Shown here one piece after another: positions 54,864 through 64,000 of a stretch of 64,000 nt of DNA. The stretch's first letter is position 1. Every line of letters starts with the position of its first letter. The stretch is taken from assembly GCF_000379765.1 (NCBI RefSeq), contig NZ_KB903438.1, positions 1 through 64,000 on the forward strand. The letters run 5' to 3'. Source of the DNA: Flexithrix dorotheae DSM 6795. GTDB lineage: Bacteria > Bacteroidota > Bacteroidia > Cytophagales > Flammeovirgaceae. Position numbers and translations under genes: made by a program. A model generated the notes under the pieces. It ran no database searches. It was not told the DNA's origin and was given only the letters and a program-made list of their open reading frames with translations.

Positions 54864-56789
54864 TCAGGTATGTTTCAGTTCTTTTATCCCCAAATTTAGG
54901 TTTTTGGAGTACAATTGTGCAATTGCAGCCTTTACAGTTTTGGTAATAGTTTGTAATAATTCAGTCTCATTATTCACCGGCAGGTCTTTTTCAATAGCAC
55001 CTTCCCATTTTTCCAAAGCGGAAAATGCCTGATTAAGTCCTACATATTTATAATTAGGTTTTGTTTTATGTATTAGTAGTCGCAATTTTTCCCTTTCCTG
55101 CTTTTTCAATGCCTCACCCATTTCCTCAAGTTCTACAGGCACTTTGTTAATAAATATTTCCACCAATTCCTTTATAATGATCTTATTATTTTGAGTAATG
55201 GTTTCAAGGTATTTCAGGTTCACCACTTCAAAATCGGCAGGTTCACTTAATTTTCCAATTAATTTATTTAAGTCATCAGGGTTTAAAGGTTTTCTTAATA
55301 TCTCTACCTGCCAATCAGTCAGTAAAATTTTGTTATTGATATCCTGGCCAGAAAGTAAAAAGATTGGAAGTTTGTTAAAATATTCAGATTCCCGAATGAT
55401 TTTTATAGTTTCCATTCCATTTAAAACAGGCATCTGATGGTCAATAATAAGCAAATCATAAGTGCTGTGTTTTATTTTTTCCAATACATCCCGTCCATCA
55501 GCCACTACATCTACCTTATATCCCCAGTTTTGAAGCAATTCCTTTACAATTTTCTGACTCAATAAATCGTCTTCTGCAACTAATACATGATTCAAAAAAT
55601 ATTTTTTTTCATGCATTAAATCAATAGATTCTTCATGCTTGCCCAGGTCATAGGGAATTGAAAAGTGAATTTCAGTTCCCAATCCTTTCTGGCTATTAAT
55701 ATGAATATTCCCATGCTGAAGCTCAATGAGCTGTTTTACAATACTGAGTCCCAACCCTGTACCTCCATAAAGCCGGCTGGTGTTTTTTTCCGCCTGTTCA
55801 AAGGGCTGAAAAATTTTTTCCAGCTTGTCCTGTTCTATACCAATTCCAGAATCTTTTACTATAAAATGCAGCATCCATTTCCCTTCATTTTCCTGCCCGG
55901 TAATACTTAATGTTACCGTTCCATTATCAGTGAATTTTAAGGCATTACCCAGCAGATTAAATAAAACCTGCTTCAGCTTGGTTTCATCTCCTTTCAAATG
56001 AGAAGGAATGTGTTCTGCAATTTCATGGCCTAGCAATATATTTTTCTCCTGAGCTGAAAATACAAATGACTGGCAGACATCTTTTACCAAATCAGGCAAA
56101 TTAAAATCGACTGCTTCAAATTGAAGCTTTCCGGATTCAATTTTTGATAAATCGAGAATATTATTCACTATAGCCACCAGGTGCTGAGAAGTAGCCGAAA
56201 GTGCCTGAAGGTATTCTTCCTTTTTAGTATTGTTGTAGGGAAAGCCAAGCAAATGGACCAGGCCAACAATTCCATTCAAAGGAGTTCTTAATTCATGGCT
56301 TATCTGAGCAAAAAATGTGGTTTTAAATTCCTGAATGCGTTTGAGTTCCTCATTCTGGAAGGTTAGTAAATCTTTTTCCAGGCTCAAAACACGCTCCCTG
56401 ATTTCCAGAAATTCTGATTTTATGGCAGATTCATTTCTTTCTTGTTGCAACACAATCAGGTGCTCATAATGATGAGTGAAATCCTGTAAAATACATAGAT
56501 TGGCGATATCATTCTCATAAGTTATTCTTTTCAGAATGATGTCATAATAACCTTCTATGCCATTTAAAGTCAGGTTGATACAGGGGAAATCGAATTCCTC
56601 ATCAAGTGGGAGGGTTGGAAAAGCCTCAACCATACTTTCAAGAAAAGGAATATGCGAGAAAATACTACCTTCTAATTTTGAAATTTGAAATAAAGTATCA
56701 CAGGAATCCAGACATTTCCCCTGATCATCGAAAAGGATGAACTGGGATTTTGATTGGATGTACTGATGCTTTATTTCTTTTAGTGTCAT
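54864..56789 (-). CDS. Soluble hybrid histidine kinase (PAS-like, HisKA, HATPase, REC, HPt)
   Basis: The protein has 641 residues with no membrane segment. A PAS-like sensory region (about 10-120) and coiled coil lead to HisKA with His165 (AQISHELRTPLNGIVGL), HATPase_c (KDSGIGIEQDKLEKIFQPFEQ; GGTGLGLSIVKQLI), a receiver with Asp450 (LLIIDHQMPVLNG) and a C-terminal HPt-like helical domain with His574 (LLIHKTKPNYKYVG). That gives a full His-Asp-His relay in one chain, ready to pass phosphate to the LytTR regulator encoded next. Its ATG overlaps the GTPase stop by 4 bases, so the GTPase may control it. Confidence 0.93.
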   Translation of the reverse strand: MTLKEIKHQYIQSKSQFILFDDQGKCLDSCDTLFQISKLEGSIFSHIPFLESMVEAFPTLPLDEEFDFPCINLTLNGIEGYYDIILKRITYENDIANLCILQDFTHHYEHLIVLQQERNESAIKSEFLEIRERVLSLEKDLLTFQNEELKRIQEFKTTFFAQISHELRTPLNGIVGLVHLLGFPYNNTKKEEYLQALSATSQHLVAIVNNILDLSKIESGKLQFEAVDFNLPDLVKDVCQSFVFSAQEKNILLGHEIAEHIPSHLKGDETKLKQVLFNLLGNALKFTDNGTVTLSITGQENEGKWMLHFIVKDSGIGIEQDKLEKIFQPFEQAEKNTSRLYGGTGLGLSIVKQLIELQHGNIHINSQKGLGTEIHFSIPYDLGKHEESIDLMHEKKYFLNHVLVAEDDLLSQKIVKELLQNWGYKVDVVADGRDVLEKIKHSTYDLLIIDHQMPVLNGMETIKIIRESEYFNKLPIFLLSGQDINNKILLTDWQVEILRKPLNPDDLNKLIGKLSEPADFEVVNLKYLETITQNNKIIIKELVEIFINKVPVELEEMGEALKKQEREKLRLLIHKTKPNYKYVGLNQAFSALEKWEGAIEKDLPVNNETELLQTITKTVKAAIAQLYSKNLNLGIKELKHT

Positions 56790-57271
56790 TTCAGTAAAGC
56801 TTTTCCCAATGCACTGAACATGGATTCCACATTTTTTCCTGTTTTTGCACTGGTTAAAAAGGATATTTCTAAAGGTAGTGAATTGATAATTTGGTGGATA
56901 TTTTTTTCGTCCAGTAGGTCGGATTTGTTGCCCACTAGTTGAATTGGCACGTTAGAAATCAGCTTTTTCAGGTTATTCAATTCTGAGACAATATTCTCAT
57001 AAGTGGATGGCCTGGTCAGGTCAAACACATAAATGGCGCCATGAGCCCCTAAATGATAGGACTTCGGTATTTTGGTATTAGTAGATTCTCCGGCAATATC
57101 CCAGATTAACATGTTCAATTCGGTACCGTCAATATTTACCGTTTTTTTGTCAATTTTTACCCCAATGGTAGTCAGGTATTTTTCCGAAAAACGCTGGTGT
57201 ACAAACTGTTGTATGAGTGAAGTTTTTCCCACACCGTATTTCCCTATCAAAACTACTTTTTTACTTATCAT
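56786..57271 (-). CDS. Ras/Rab-like small GTPase
   Basis: The protein has 161 residues, a complete small GTPase: G1 LIGKYGVGKTSLI (residues 10-17), G2 Thr35 in YLTTIGVKID, G3 WDIAGE (Asp58-Glu62), G4 VGNKSD (115-118), G5 TSAKTG (140-145). Numbering runs almost exactly with Ras. The Gly12 equivalent is Tyr and the Gln61 equivalent is Glu, suggesting weak intrinsic hydrolysis. No lipidation Cys at the C-terminus. It lies between the roadblock-like gene (11-base overlap) and the hybrid kinase gene (4-base overlap). Confidence 0.93.
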   Translation of the reverse strand: MISKKVVLIGKYGVGKTSLIQQFVHQRFSEKYLTTIGVKIDKKTVNIDGTELNMLIWDIAGESTNTKIPKSYHLGAHGAIYVFDLTRPSTYENIVSELNNLKKLISNVPIQLVGNKSDLLDEKNIHQIINSLPLEISFLTSAKTGKNVESMFSALGKALLK

Positions 57272-58103
57272 ACTGGTTTAACTTAATGAAATAGTCATTT
57301 AAATTCTCAGAAAATTCTTCTTCAATAAAATCTGCTTCGGCTTTTGGAGAGCGTTGGTTGATCACTTTGTCCACAAAGTCCAAAATAAGATCATCCAGTC
57401 GGTTCAAAAAAACCTTAGAAACAATTCCCGAAATTACAACTGCAATATAAAATCTGGGGAAATTCTTTATTACAATTTTATAATTTTCATATTCAATGGT
57501 CTCAAGTTCCTGATCTTCAATGGAAAAAGTATCCTTTGCGAAACTTTTAATTGCGGTAAGCATTCCCGCCACCATATCCTGATCTACAGAGGTCACCCGG
57601 GAGTAGCTGCCTATCAACATCCCGGAATGCTGTTCGATAATAAAAACCTCTTGAATAACTGGTTCCATGGCATCTTTCAGGATCATATCGCCCTGTTTAA
57701 TACCAAAAACTTTTGCTTTTACGAAGTTTACCCAATTATCCCAGGAAAAGGCTTCTTCAATTTTCTGGTCAATTCTTTCAGACAATAATTCAATTTCTTT
57801 CAGAATATATTTTTTAACCATTTTTCCCATAATAGGGTAGAGGGCTTCCACAACCTCATCTTTGGAATCTTTGATCTGGTTTTTAATAGATGCAGTGATG
57901 GCAGGACCAAAAAGCTCTGGAAATTTCTTCTGAAGATAAACCACCTGATCACTTAAAATAGGGGCTATTCTGGGCTCTAGTTTTTCCCGTTCATTTAAAT
58001 TTTGATCAATTACCTCTACCCGATTTTCAAGCTTTTCTCTGGCTTCCCGCTCCTCCTCCAGGATCAATTGAGTCAATTTTTTAAAAGTATCGGATTCCCG
58101 CAT
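57261..58103 (-). CDS. Coiled-coil/roadblock-like protein, probable GTPase regulator
   Basis: The protein has 280 residues. The N-terminal coiled coil (ILEEEREAREKLENRVEVIDQ) is followed by a helical segment (about 45-135; VVEALYPIMGKMVKKYILKEI) known from cytoplasmic N-termini of some bacterial OmpA-like envelope proteins. From about 150 a roadblock/longin-like fold appears (VFIIEQHSGMLIGSYSRVTSVDQDMVAGMLTAIKSFAKDTF ... FYIAVVISGIVS). MglB, the partner of the MglA GTPase, has this fold. Its place just before the GTPase gene with an 11-base overlap suggests a matching role. The roadblock call is from pattern reading and should be tested by structure prediction. Confidence 0.7.
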   Translation of the reverse strand: MRESDTFKKLTQLILEEEREAREKLENRVEVIDQNLNEREKLEPRIAPILSDQVVYLQKKFPELFGPAITASIKNQIKDSKDEVVEALYPIMGKMVKKYILKEIELLSERIDQKIEEAFSWDNWVNFVKAKVFGIKQGDMILKDAMEPVIQEVFIIEQHSGMLIGSYSRVTSVDQDMVAGMLTAIKSFAKDTFSIEDQELETIEYENYKIVIKNFPRFYIAVVISGIVSKVFLNRLDDLILDFVDKVINQRSPKAEADFIEEEFSENLNDYFIKLNQYDK

Positions 58104-58424
58104 TTATATAGAAGTTGTTTTTTTATTGAGTTTAAGATGGAAAAAGCTATTTCTGGCTATTTTCAATCTTTTACTAAAAATAGATTTTATACTTTAAAGA
58201 GACAATTTTAAAACAGGTTTAAAATTCGATTTTTTCTGATTGTAACAATTTTGGGTTACCCTAAAACAAAGATAATGGAAGTCTAAGCATGGGTGCATTT
58301 TTGCAACTCTGCCCTCAAAAATAGCCCTCTTCCATATTACAATACCTCTCCGAAAGGAAGGCCCCGCAAAGAAATTGAATATTGTGGCTTCCATTTACAG
58401 CCAATAGTTTTAATTAGGGTAGTT
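58104..58424. other. Intergenic region upstream of the GTPase operon
   Basis: In this 321-base gap, CAAAGATA at 58267-58274 reads TATCTTTG on the minus strand, a good -7 box, with a predicted leader of about 155 bases to the ATG at 58103. An open frame at 58194-58394 (minus) has no recognisable features. No terminator for the DUF4846 gene upstream is obvious, so read-through into the operon is possible. Confidence 0.45.
58267..58274 (-). promoter_or_regulatory. Putative -7 element (TATCTTTG) of the GTPase/two-component operon
   Basis: A perfect TAnnTTTG octamer on the minus strand, the best promoter-like match upstream of the operon. No well-spaced -33 TTTG was found. Confidence 0.35.
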
Positions 58425-59354
58425 TTACTCCCACGATTTTAAATCGCTCGTTTTGAAAGTCCATTCGGGAGTGCGCACAGTCCCTGATCTGGCAAGGTCC
58501 TGCATAGAATACCATGGATTTAAACTGCTGCTATTTGGGTTTTTAAGTATATGCATTTCCTGAGCAGGCATATAGCTCTGGGCCAGTAAAAAAACTTTAT
58601 CTCCGGAAGATTGGTGAAATGCCATATCTACTATAATTACGGCATGGCCGGGAAAACCGCCTTTTATCAAAATATCCCCGGAATTTATCTGATCAAAAGG
58701 TTTGGATTTTAATTCCTGGCTTAATGATGCTGTGCCTGCATACATAAAGATATACTGCATATAATTTTTAAAACTTTTGTAGGAAGTATTGGAGGAGGTA
58801 GAACTCACCCACTTTAGTCGGTTCTGGGAAATACTGATTTTTTTACCCGATCTCCAGGTTTTAAAATCAGCCAGATCCCCATTAGTGAAATTAAAGTGGA
58901 TATCATCAAATTTTTTGACTGCATAAAGGTATTCTGCCCTCAATCGCATGGTGGCATCTGCACATTGCTGCAAATCTCTGTTACCAACATCCATATCGAT
59001 TATTCTAAAATGTGCATATTGATTTGATTTTTCCTGCCCATTAAAAAGCAAAACCGGATTCCCTTTTGCTTTAAGCGGCAAAAAGCTAAGCCAGTCTGCA
59101 AAATTTCCTGGTTTTCCTGCTTTTCTTTGGTAGCCATCGGGTGGGGCTATTTGATTTCTTATGGCATTTTGGATGCTGTAATTCCCTTCTTCCAGCCAGG
59201 AGTAACTGTTTACAGTGGAATCTGCCAAAATAACTTCATTTTCTGCAGTAAAACTGACAGGTTTATTTACTGTTTCCACAGACTGTTGTTTTGAACCATT
59301 ACAGCTTGTGAAAATAAAGAAGAAAATGAGATATAAGGGGTGAAGATTTTTCAT
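58425..59354 (-). CDS. DUF4846 domain lipoprotein
   Basis: The protein has 309 residues with a lipoprotein signal MKNLHPLYLIFFFIFTSC (Cys18). Conserved stretches: YSWLEEGNYSIQNAIRNQIAPPDGYQR, FADWLSFLPLKAKGNPVLLFNGQEK, DLQQCADATMRLRAEYLYA, IHFNFTNG, GDILIKGGFPGHAVIIVDMAF, AQSYMPAQEMHILKNP and PWYS near the end. This is the DUF4846 pattern, common in Bacteroidota. The GFPGHAVIIVDMA segment recalls NlpC/P60-like cores, but no function is established. Divergent from groES. Confidence 0.85.
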   Translation of the reverse strand: MKNLHPLYLIFFFIFTSCNGSKQQSVETVNKPVSFTAENEVILADSTVNSYSWLEEGNYSIQNAIRNQIAPPDGYQRKAGKPGNFADWLSFLPLKAKGNPVLLFNGQEKSNQYAHFRIIDMDVGNRDLQQCADATMRLRAEYLYAVKKFDDIHFNFTNGDLADFKTWRSGKKISISQNRLKWVSSTSSNTSYKSFKNYMQYIFMYAGTASLSQELKSKPFDQINSGDILIKGGFPGHAVIIVDMAFHQSSGDKVFLLAQSYMPAQEMHILKNPNSSSLNPWYSMQDLARSGTVRTPEWTFKTSDLKSWE

Positions 59355-59390
59355 ACTTCAGTGAGAAAATTGTGTAGTTAGAAATGCTAT

Positions 59391-59449
59391 TGTCATTATT
59401 GACATGAAAAGGGTGTAATATTGTCAGTCTAAAGCCTTAAAATTGTCAG
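59391..59449. promoter_or_regulatory. Cluster of TGTCA motifs upstream of groES
   Basis: TGTCATTATTGACA (59391-59404) is a perfect inverted repeat. ATTGTCAG recurs at 59420-59427 and 59442-59449, 22 bases (two helical turns) apart. No CIRCE element was found, so these may be the stress-response sites of this operon, or operators of the divergent DUF4846 gene. Confidence 0.4.
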
Positions 59450-59548
59450 AAATTTATGGTGGCATAAGAAATGCTAACATAAGATTCAAAGAAGATAACT
59501 TTATTTTAAAAATAGTAAAATTCTAAAACTTAAAATTAGATTATTAGA

Positions 59549-59827
59549 ATGTCAAACGTGAACATCAAACCATTAGCAGACAGAGTTCTGGTTGAACCTG
59601 CCCCTGCAGAAGAAAAAACTGCTTCAGGCATCATTATTCCTGACACTGCTAAAGAGAAACCTCAGAAGGGACAAATTGTAGCAGTAGGAACTGGGAAAAA
59701 AGATGAGCCTTTAACAGTAAAAGTTGGAGATTCAGTACTTTACGGAAAATATTCTGGTACTGAGATTAGCATCGAAGGAAAAGATTATCTTATCATGAGA
59801 GAGGCCGATATCTTCGCCATTGTTTAA
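59549..59827 (+). CDS. groES: Co-chaperonin GroES
   Basis: The protein has 92 residues. It is a standard Gro[46 protein letters not shown] with the mobile loop [16 protein letters not shown], then [36 protein letters not shown]. It caps the GroEL cavity. It is followed by groEL after 79 bases, the normal order. Confidence 0.97.
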   Translation: MSNVNIKPLADRVLVEPAPAEEKTASGIIIPDTAKEKPQKGQIVAVGTGKKDEPLTVKVGDSVLYGKYSGTEISIEGKDYLIMREADIFAIV

Positions 59828-59888
59828 TTTCAACTGAATTAAACCTCGCTAATTAACCAAACATTAATTTCACATTATTTTTATTTAA

Positions 59889-61547
<1,659 letters not shown>

Positions 61548-61574
61548 TCAGTAATCTGATTAATATAAATATAG

Positions 61575-61603
61575 AAAGCCCGCATTTTTTGCGGGCTTTT
61601 TTT
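61575..61603. terminator. Bidirectional terminator after groEL
   Basis: AAAGCCCGC pairs with GCGGGCTTT around a 7-base loop, with T residues after. It lies between convergent groEL and the DUF4174 gene. Confidence 0.92.
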
Positions 61604-61608
61604 ATTTT

Positions 61609-62052
61609 CTAATGCAAATTGCTTTTTTTCTTCATCTCGTTTCTACGCATGGGCATTTGGTCGATCGTATTGAATAAGGATTTACAGGGCAGAAAATCAT
61701 TGCTTTTTATTTTGATTCCCCCATCCAGACCAATTAAAATAATTTTAAATGGAGCGCGGTCGGAGTTGTAACTGGAGAATAGGGCAGATGGTGCCGATGG
61801 ATTCAAGGTATTCAGGCCTTCCCTGGATGCTTTGGGAAAAATTTGATAGATAATTAATTTCCTTTCCTTCAGCCCATCTTCATAAGCTTTCAATTCAGCC
61901 ATCTGTTTTTGAAAAACCTCATTTTCGGAGTGTTCTGCAAAAATTAACAATATACGGTTTTGCCACTGGTGTTTTTTTAAATACTGGGCACTTGTGGTCT
62001 GGGGAAATGAAAATAACATTAGCATAAAAAGTGAAAATACAGATCTTTTCAT
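61609..62052 (-). CDS. DUF4174 domain-containing exported protein
   Basis: The protein has 147 residues with a signal peptide (MKRSVFSLFMLMLFSFPQTTSAQ). The mature part begins KHQWQNRILLIFAEHSENEVFQKQMAELKAYEDGLKERKLIIYQIF and continues FKIILIGLDGGIKIKSNDFLPCKSLFNTIDQMPMRRNEM, which is the DUF4174 pattern, a thioredoxin-like fold without a CxxC. The role is unknown. It ends next to the groEL terminator. Confidence 0.83.
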   Translation of the reverse strand: MKRSVFSLFMLMLFSFPQTTSAQYLKKHQWQNRILLIFAEHSENEVFQKQMAELKAYEDGLKERKLIIYQIFPKASREGLNTLNPSAPSALFSSYNSDRAPFKIILIGLDGGIKIKSNDFLPCKSLFNTIDQMPMRRNEMKKKSNLH

Positions 62053-62208
62053 ACTGTTATAACCATATTTTGAGCAGATGGTTTAGTGTAATTGTAGGCA
62101 GGGTATTGCCATTTTAGATTGATAAAAAAAATATGTATCTTTAAGGAGGTTTAAAAACCAAAGAGCTTATTATTGATTGTTACTTTTATGCTAACTTAAT
62201 CAAAAAAA

Positions 62209-62249
62209 AGGGAAGGATTTCTAAATAAGAGATCCCTCCCTATTTTTTT
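62209..62249 (-). terminator. Terminator of the coiled-coil/TPR membrane protein gene
   Basis: GGGAAGGAT and ATCCCTCCC (one mismatch) form a stem with a 13-base loop. Reading on the minus strand it ends in eight T residues. It lies 110-150 bases after the stop at 62360, in the 307-base gap 62053-62359. Confidence 0.65.
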
Positions 62250-62359
62250 GTAAAAAATATGAAAACCTAGGTTATATTTTGCCAATATGCTTCCACTAAT
62301 AGTATATAATTGGAATCTTTTTGGTTAAAGGAAGTCTTTTTTTTAAAGGCTTCTTTTTT

Positions 62360-63553
62360 TTATCCTTCATTTTCCTCATCTGTTTTTAAATATTGATCCA
62401 CTAGTTTGGACATCTCCGGAGTATAAGCTGGAGATTTTTTCAATTGTTCGGGTAAATATTTTGCCTTTTCTTCCATCGCCTTCATTTCTTCCGGGAACAT
62501 ATTGTAAAGCATTTTAACATACTTGCCATATGAAGTATTATTTTTATCTCTGTTTAATCTGGAAATCGTTTCCCATGCTGAAGTACCGGTAGGTGAGGAA
62601 TTGATTTGCTTAACTAATTTAAGGGTATTTTCCATAATTTCCTGTCTGCTTGCTTCATCATCTGTTTTTTCAAAATCGATCATGTAAATGCCAAGTAACA
62701 AGCCCATGGATTCTCCATATCCCGGGATTAATTCCAACGATTTTTCAAGGTATTTTACGGCCAGCTCTCGTTTATTCACATCGCCATAGTTTCGGTAATA
62801 ATCAATTTGCCCTAGTGAGGCATTGATATAGGTTCTTTCCTTGATTTTATATTTCTGGGCATAATTTTCCAGTATTTCAAAGTTCTCATCGTCTTTCCTC
62901 ATTTTGAAATTGACATAAACCAGCTCATCTATAATCTGAGTTACAAGCTCCCCATAGTCTATTTCTTCAGCTTTTAAGAGTAAGTTTTTCAGATTTGATT
63001 TCAATAAATCACTATTTGGATTGCGGTCAAGTTGTTGTTTGAGTTTGTTCAATTCATCTTCATAGATGAATCGCTTGGTATAATTGGTGAATTCTCTGTT
63101 CACTTCCAGCTCATGTTCTACTTCTTTGAGTTTATTTTCCAGATTAATTTTCACATTGTGGACAATTTTATTAATATCATCCTCAAAAGAATTCTTTAGC
63201 CTTACCGATTCTTTTTCAACTTCATTTTGTACGGTTTCCTTCACCAGTCCCCTGATGGCAAATCCTCCTATGGCAGTTACTATGGCTAAAATTAATCCTA
63301 CTACCGCACCAATAGTAGCCAGAGAACTTTCCAGGATGGAAATGCGGTCATTCACTTCCGTAATAACTTTTGCATTGAGTTTTTCATCGAAATCCCGGTT
63401 GGGTACCCGTGTGTAATTGCCCTCATCCAATGCTTTTTCAAGGCTGTCAATTTTAGCAAGGGCCTTTTGTAAATCATCCGGACTTTGGGAAAAAACTGAA
63501 GTGGATAAAAACAAACAAAAACAAAAAGGAATAGTTTTCAGGAAGGTTAGCAT
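62360..63553 (-). CDS. Exported/membrane coiled-coil protein with helical repeats
   Basis: The protein has 397 residues. A signal peptide (to about SVFSQ, residue 23), a short coiled coil (LQKALAKIDSLEKALDEG), one membrane helix (about 82-105, IGAVVGLILAIVTAIGGFAIRGLV), a long coiled coil (about 108-180), then TPR-like helices (NASLGQIDYYRNYGDVNKRELAVKYLEKSLELIPG). No enzyme motif. It probably scaffolds at the inner membrane. I do not recognise a named family. Confidence 0.75.
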   Translation of the reverse strand: MLTFLKTIPFCFCLFLSTSVFSQSPDDLQKALAKIDSLEKALDEGNYTRVPNRDFDEKLNAKVITEVNDRISILESSLATIGAVVGLILAIVTAIGGFAIRGLVKETVQNEVEKESVRLKNSFEDDINKIVHNVKINLENKLKEVEHELEVNREFTNYTKRFIYEDELNKLKQQLDRNPNSDLLKSNLKNLLLKAEEIDYGELVTQIIDELVYVNFKMRKDDENFEILENYAQKYKIKERTYINASLGQIDYYRNYGDVNKRELAVKYLEKSLELIPGYGESMGLLLGIYMIDFEKTDDEASRQEIMENTLKLVKQINSSPTGTSAWETISRLNRDKNNTSYGKYVKMLYNMFPEEMKAMEEKAKYLPEQLKKSPAYTPEMSKLVDQYLKTDEENEG

Positions 63554-63718
63554 GGGTATTTAGTTTAATGGTGATAAGTATGGATTATCAAAAGTTTTGG
63601 TCCATCTATTTAGGAGTACAGCCATTTGCCAGACATTAGATTGGATTGGTGTGGTTGTTCAAACAAATTACAAAACTATTCTGCAGTAATCAAGTATTGC
63701 GTTTTTACATTTGAATAA

Positions 63719-64000
63719 TCATTTAAGTTTTTCCATCACTTTTTTGGCACTTTCCTGATAGCTTGAACTACTTCCAGATATTTCAGAGAATAGATTCATG
63801 GCATTTTCTCTATGCCCGGCTTTCAAATAAGCCAGTGCCAAAAACCACTCATTAGCTTCCTGCAATTCATCCTCCTTTGGGCCAGATTGATTTTTTTCCA
63901 GGAAGGGGATTGCTTCACCGGCATTGCCCAAGGCGAGATGGGATAGCGCCATATAAAAATTCAGGGCAACATCCTCAGGGTCTAATGCCAGCTCATTTTT
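63719..64000 (-). CDS. TPR-repeat protein, C-terminal part (runs off the window)
   Basis: The frame is open to the last base of the window (94 codons including the stop). The visible residues KNELALDPEDVALNFYMALSHLALGNAGEAIPFLEKNQ and ANEWFLALAYLKAGHRENAMNLFSEISG show TPR helices with Leu/Ala/Gly spacing. The gene begins outside, so the start and any N-terminal domain are unknown. It lies 165 bases upstream of the preceding coiled-coil gene on the same strand and may be linked to it. Confidence 0.72.
   Translation of the reverse strand, partial: KNELALDPEDVALNFYMALSHLALGNAGEAIPFLEKNQSGPKEDELQEANEWFLALAYLKAGHRENAMNLFSEISGSSSSYQESAKKVMEKLK

Noticed and set aside
58194-58394. 66-codon minus-strand frame between the DUF4846 and GTPase-operon genes
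   Set aside because: No signal peptide or motif; the region contains a promoter-like element and fits an intergenic leader better.
59355-59548. CIRCE/HrcA operator upstream of groES
   Set aside because: No TTAGCACTC-N9-GAGTGCTAA-like sequence is present; only TGTCA motifs.

Overview
The window reads as a chromosomal segment of an AT-rich member of the Bacteroidota, most likely Cytophagales. Pointers are a SusC/SusD pair, a secreted subtilase with a type IX secretion (T9SS) C-terminal sorting domain, a bacillithiol-type deacetylase (BshB1), a WbqC-family protein, a DUF349 protein, a DUF4846 lipoprotein and TAnnTTTG promoter elements. No tRNA, rRNA, CRISPR array or prophage was seen. Most genes are housekeeping, in short operons separated by strong intrinsic terminators.

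Layout: 1-268 is the right end of an IS21-family element (istB tail plus terminal repeats). It has cut the 5' end off a TIGR01777-type epimerase (269-1147). Then come guaA; a TPR/periplasmic-binding-fold protein with trmH; bshB1; an unusual pyruvate kinase convergent with an ABC ATPase; a TPR histidine kinase; a GroES-like protein; trmB-GNAT-wbqC; clpC; susC-susD and a T9SS subtilase; a TerB/ABCG-type transporter; a small membrane protein with an ArsC-like protein; ruvX-def-CAP lipoprotein; rlmN; a PiT-like permease; accA; a DUF349 protein; ettA; mutL; clpS; recR-glycosyltransferase; rsgA; a heparinase II/III-like protein; a PH-domain protein; a long gene-poor stretch; an acyl-CoA synthetase; and two amidohydrolase genes carrying three amidohydrolase domains.

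The most interesting locus is the minus-strand operon at 54161-58103. In transcription order it encodes a coiled-coil/roadblock-like protein, a Ras/Rab-like small GTPase, a soluble hybrid histidine kinase (HisKA-HATPase-REC-HPt) and a LytTR response regulator, with overlaps or a 1-nt gap at every junction. This looks like a small-GTPase switch (GTPase plus MglB-like regulator) wired to a phosphorelay and a transcription factor. The GTPase has non-Ras residues at the Gly12 and Gln61 equivalents.

Downstream are a DUF4846 lipoprotein, groES-groEL, a DUF4174 protein, a membrane coiled-coil/TPR protein and a TPR protein that runs off the window. Proteostasis is well represented: clpC, clpS, groES, groEL, a second GroES-fold protein and def. 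Functional calls come from reading motifs in translations; no database search was possible.
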